Origin: JAVVVD01 sp036652795
Lineage (GTDB): Bacteria; Bacillota; Clostridia; Christensenellales; CAG-138
Length of the DNA: 64,000 nt
Direction: 5' to 3'
Assembly: GCA_036652795.1 (NCBI GenBank)
Contig: JAVVVD010000005.1
Location: 1 to 64,000 of the forward strand
The translations under genes and the position numbers were made by a program. The notes below the pieces were generated by a model. It was not told the origin of the DNA. It saw nothing but the letters and a program-made list of their open reading frames with translations, and searched no databases. This document shows, piece after piece, positions 63,522 to 64,000 of the stretch. Numbering within the stretch: the stretch's first letter is position 1; the number at the start of each line of letters is the position of its first letter.

Positions 63522-64000
63522 ATGAAAACCGTAAGCAATGATAAATCTGAAGTTGCATCTCTGGATAAGGCGATACGCACACTTAAATTTCTTTCCACTG
63601 TAGAAGGTGATGTAACGCTTACCACCCTTGCAGAAAATGTCGACCTGCCAAAATCCACGCTAGTAAGATTATTAAACACGCTCAAAGGCCATGGAATGGT
63701 GCTACAGGACGATGAAACAAAGCGCTACCGCCTTGGCTGGGCACTCATATATATGGGGCAGGCCGCTACTAAATCATTTAATCTCATCAAACTCATCCAT
63801 CCGCATCTTGATCAGCTGTCGCGCGAGACTGGCGAAAGTGCCTCCCTTATCATGCTTCGCAAAAACAAGGTTGTATATGTAGACCAGGTAAGCGGCAACA
63901 ATATGATCCGCGGTGTCCCGCGCATAGGCGCAGAACTGTTCCTTCACGCCTCAGCCTCCGGGAAAGTGCTCTTAAGCCATCTTACAGAAAAGCAGGTAAA
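63522..64000 (+). CDS. IclR family transcriptional regulator, N-terminal part
   Basis: Open frame from ATG 63522 to the window end without a stop, at least 159 residues. The N-terminal winged helix-turn-helix is clear (LTTLAENVDLPKSTLVRLLN then TLKGHGMVLQDDETKRYRLG, about 32-72). The start of the IclR effector domain follows (SRETGESASLIMLRKNKVVY, VDQVSGNNMIRGVPRIG). IclR-type proteins usually repress catabolic operons and are released by a small acid. AAGGAA precedes the ATG. Its position after the IOR operon suggests it controls that operon or its own downstream genes, which are outside the window. Confidence 0.9.
   Translation, partial: MKTVSNDKSEVASLDKAIRTLKFLSTVEGDVTLTTLAENVDLPKSTLVRLLNTLKGHGMVLQDDETKRYRLGWALIYMGQAATKSFNLIKLIHPHLDQLSRETGESASLIMLRKNKVVYVDQVSGNNMIRGVPRIGAELFLHASASGKVLLSHLTEKQV

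Overview
The window looks like a chromosomal segment of an anaerobic member of the Bacillota, most likely class Clostridia. The evidence is a CarD-type regulator, a T-box leader in front of ileS, Gram-positive-length RpoB and RpoC, AGGAGG ribosome-binding sites, TTGACA-17-TATAAT type promoters, a sortase-like surface protein, and oxygen-sensitive ferredoxin-type enzymes (indolepyruvate:ferredoxin oxidoreductase, YgfK). No rRNA, tRNA, CRISPR array, insertion sequence or phage gene was seen. Genus or species cannot be told from the sequence.

Positions 1-17.5 kb (minus strand) hold housekeeping genes: carD, a PIN/TRAM protein, rpoB, rpoC, a Cys-rich two-helix membrane protein of unknown function, rpsL, rpsG, fusA and the first 25 codons of tuf. 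Upstream of carD are a TldD/PmbA peptidase pair and rarA. From 17.6 to 25.5 kb come two MATE exporters, a phosphoribosyl-diphosphate synthase with an atypical PRPP loop, a PHP phosphatase, ftsH and a small membrane protein. From 25.6 to 30 kb a promoter and T-box leader drive ileS, followed tightly by a barnase-type secreted ribonuclease and a barstar-like protein. A third MATE exporter and an EamA exporter follow.

The region 32.4-42.8 kb is a purine-degradation island made of two divergent operons around a 334-bp control region: YheO-type regulator-ygeY-ygeW leftwards and ssnA-ygfK-xdh rightwards. This gene set is associated in Escherichia coli and gut anaerobes with anaerobic uric acid/purine breakdown. 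The ssnA leader carries an intrinsic terminator about 45 bases after the predicted transcription start, which suggests attenuation.

Positions 42.9-48.1 kb hold a VPDTG-anchored surface protein and an ABC exporter of MacB type whose middle gene is an extracellular CARDB-like protein. From 48.1 to 63.3 kb a second catabolic island combines a complete branched-chain-type amino-acid ABC importer (livK, livHMGF), two Asp/Glu/hydantoin racemase-family proteins, a D-serine dehydratase/D-threonine aldolase-type PLP enzyme, a serine/threonine dehydratase-type PLP enzyme, a PPC/DUF296 protein, a fused ADP-forming acyl-CoA synthetase and indolepyruvate:ferredoxin oxidoreductase. Together these could import an amino acid (possibly the D form or a ureido derivative), convert it to a 2-oxo acid, oxidise it to an acyl-CoA with reduction of ferredoxin, and make ATP from the thioester. 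The window ends inside an IclR-family regulator gene with a consensus promoter, a candidate controller of this island. The link between the purine island and the oxo-acid island is inference from adjacency.
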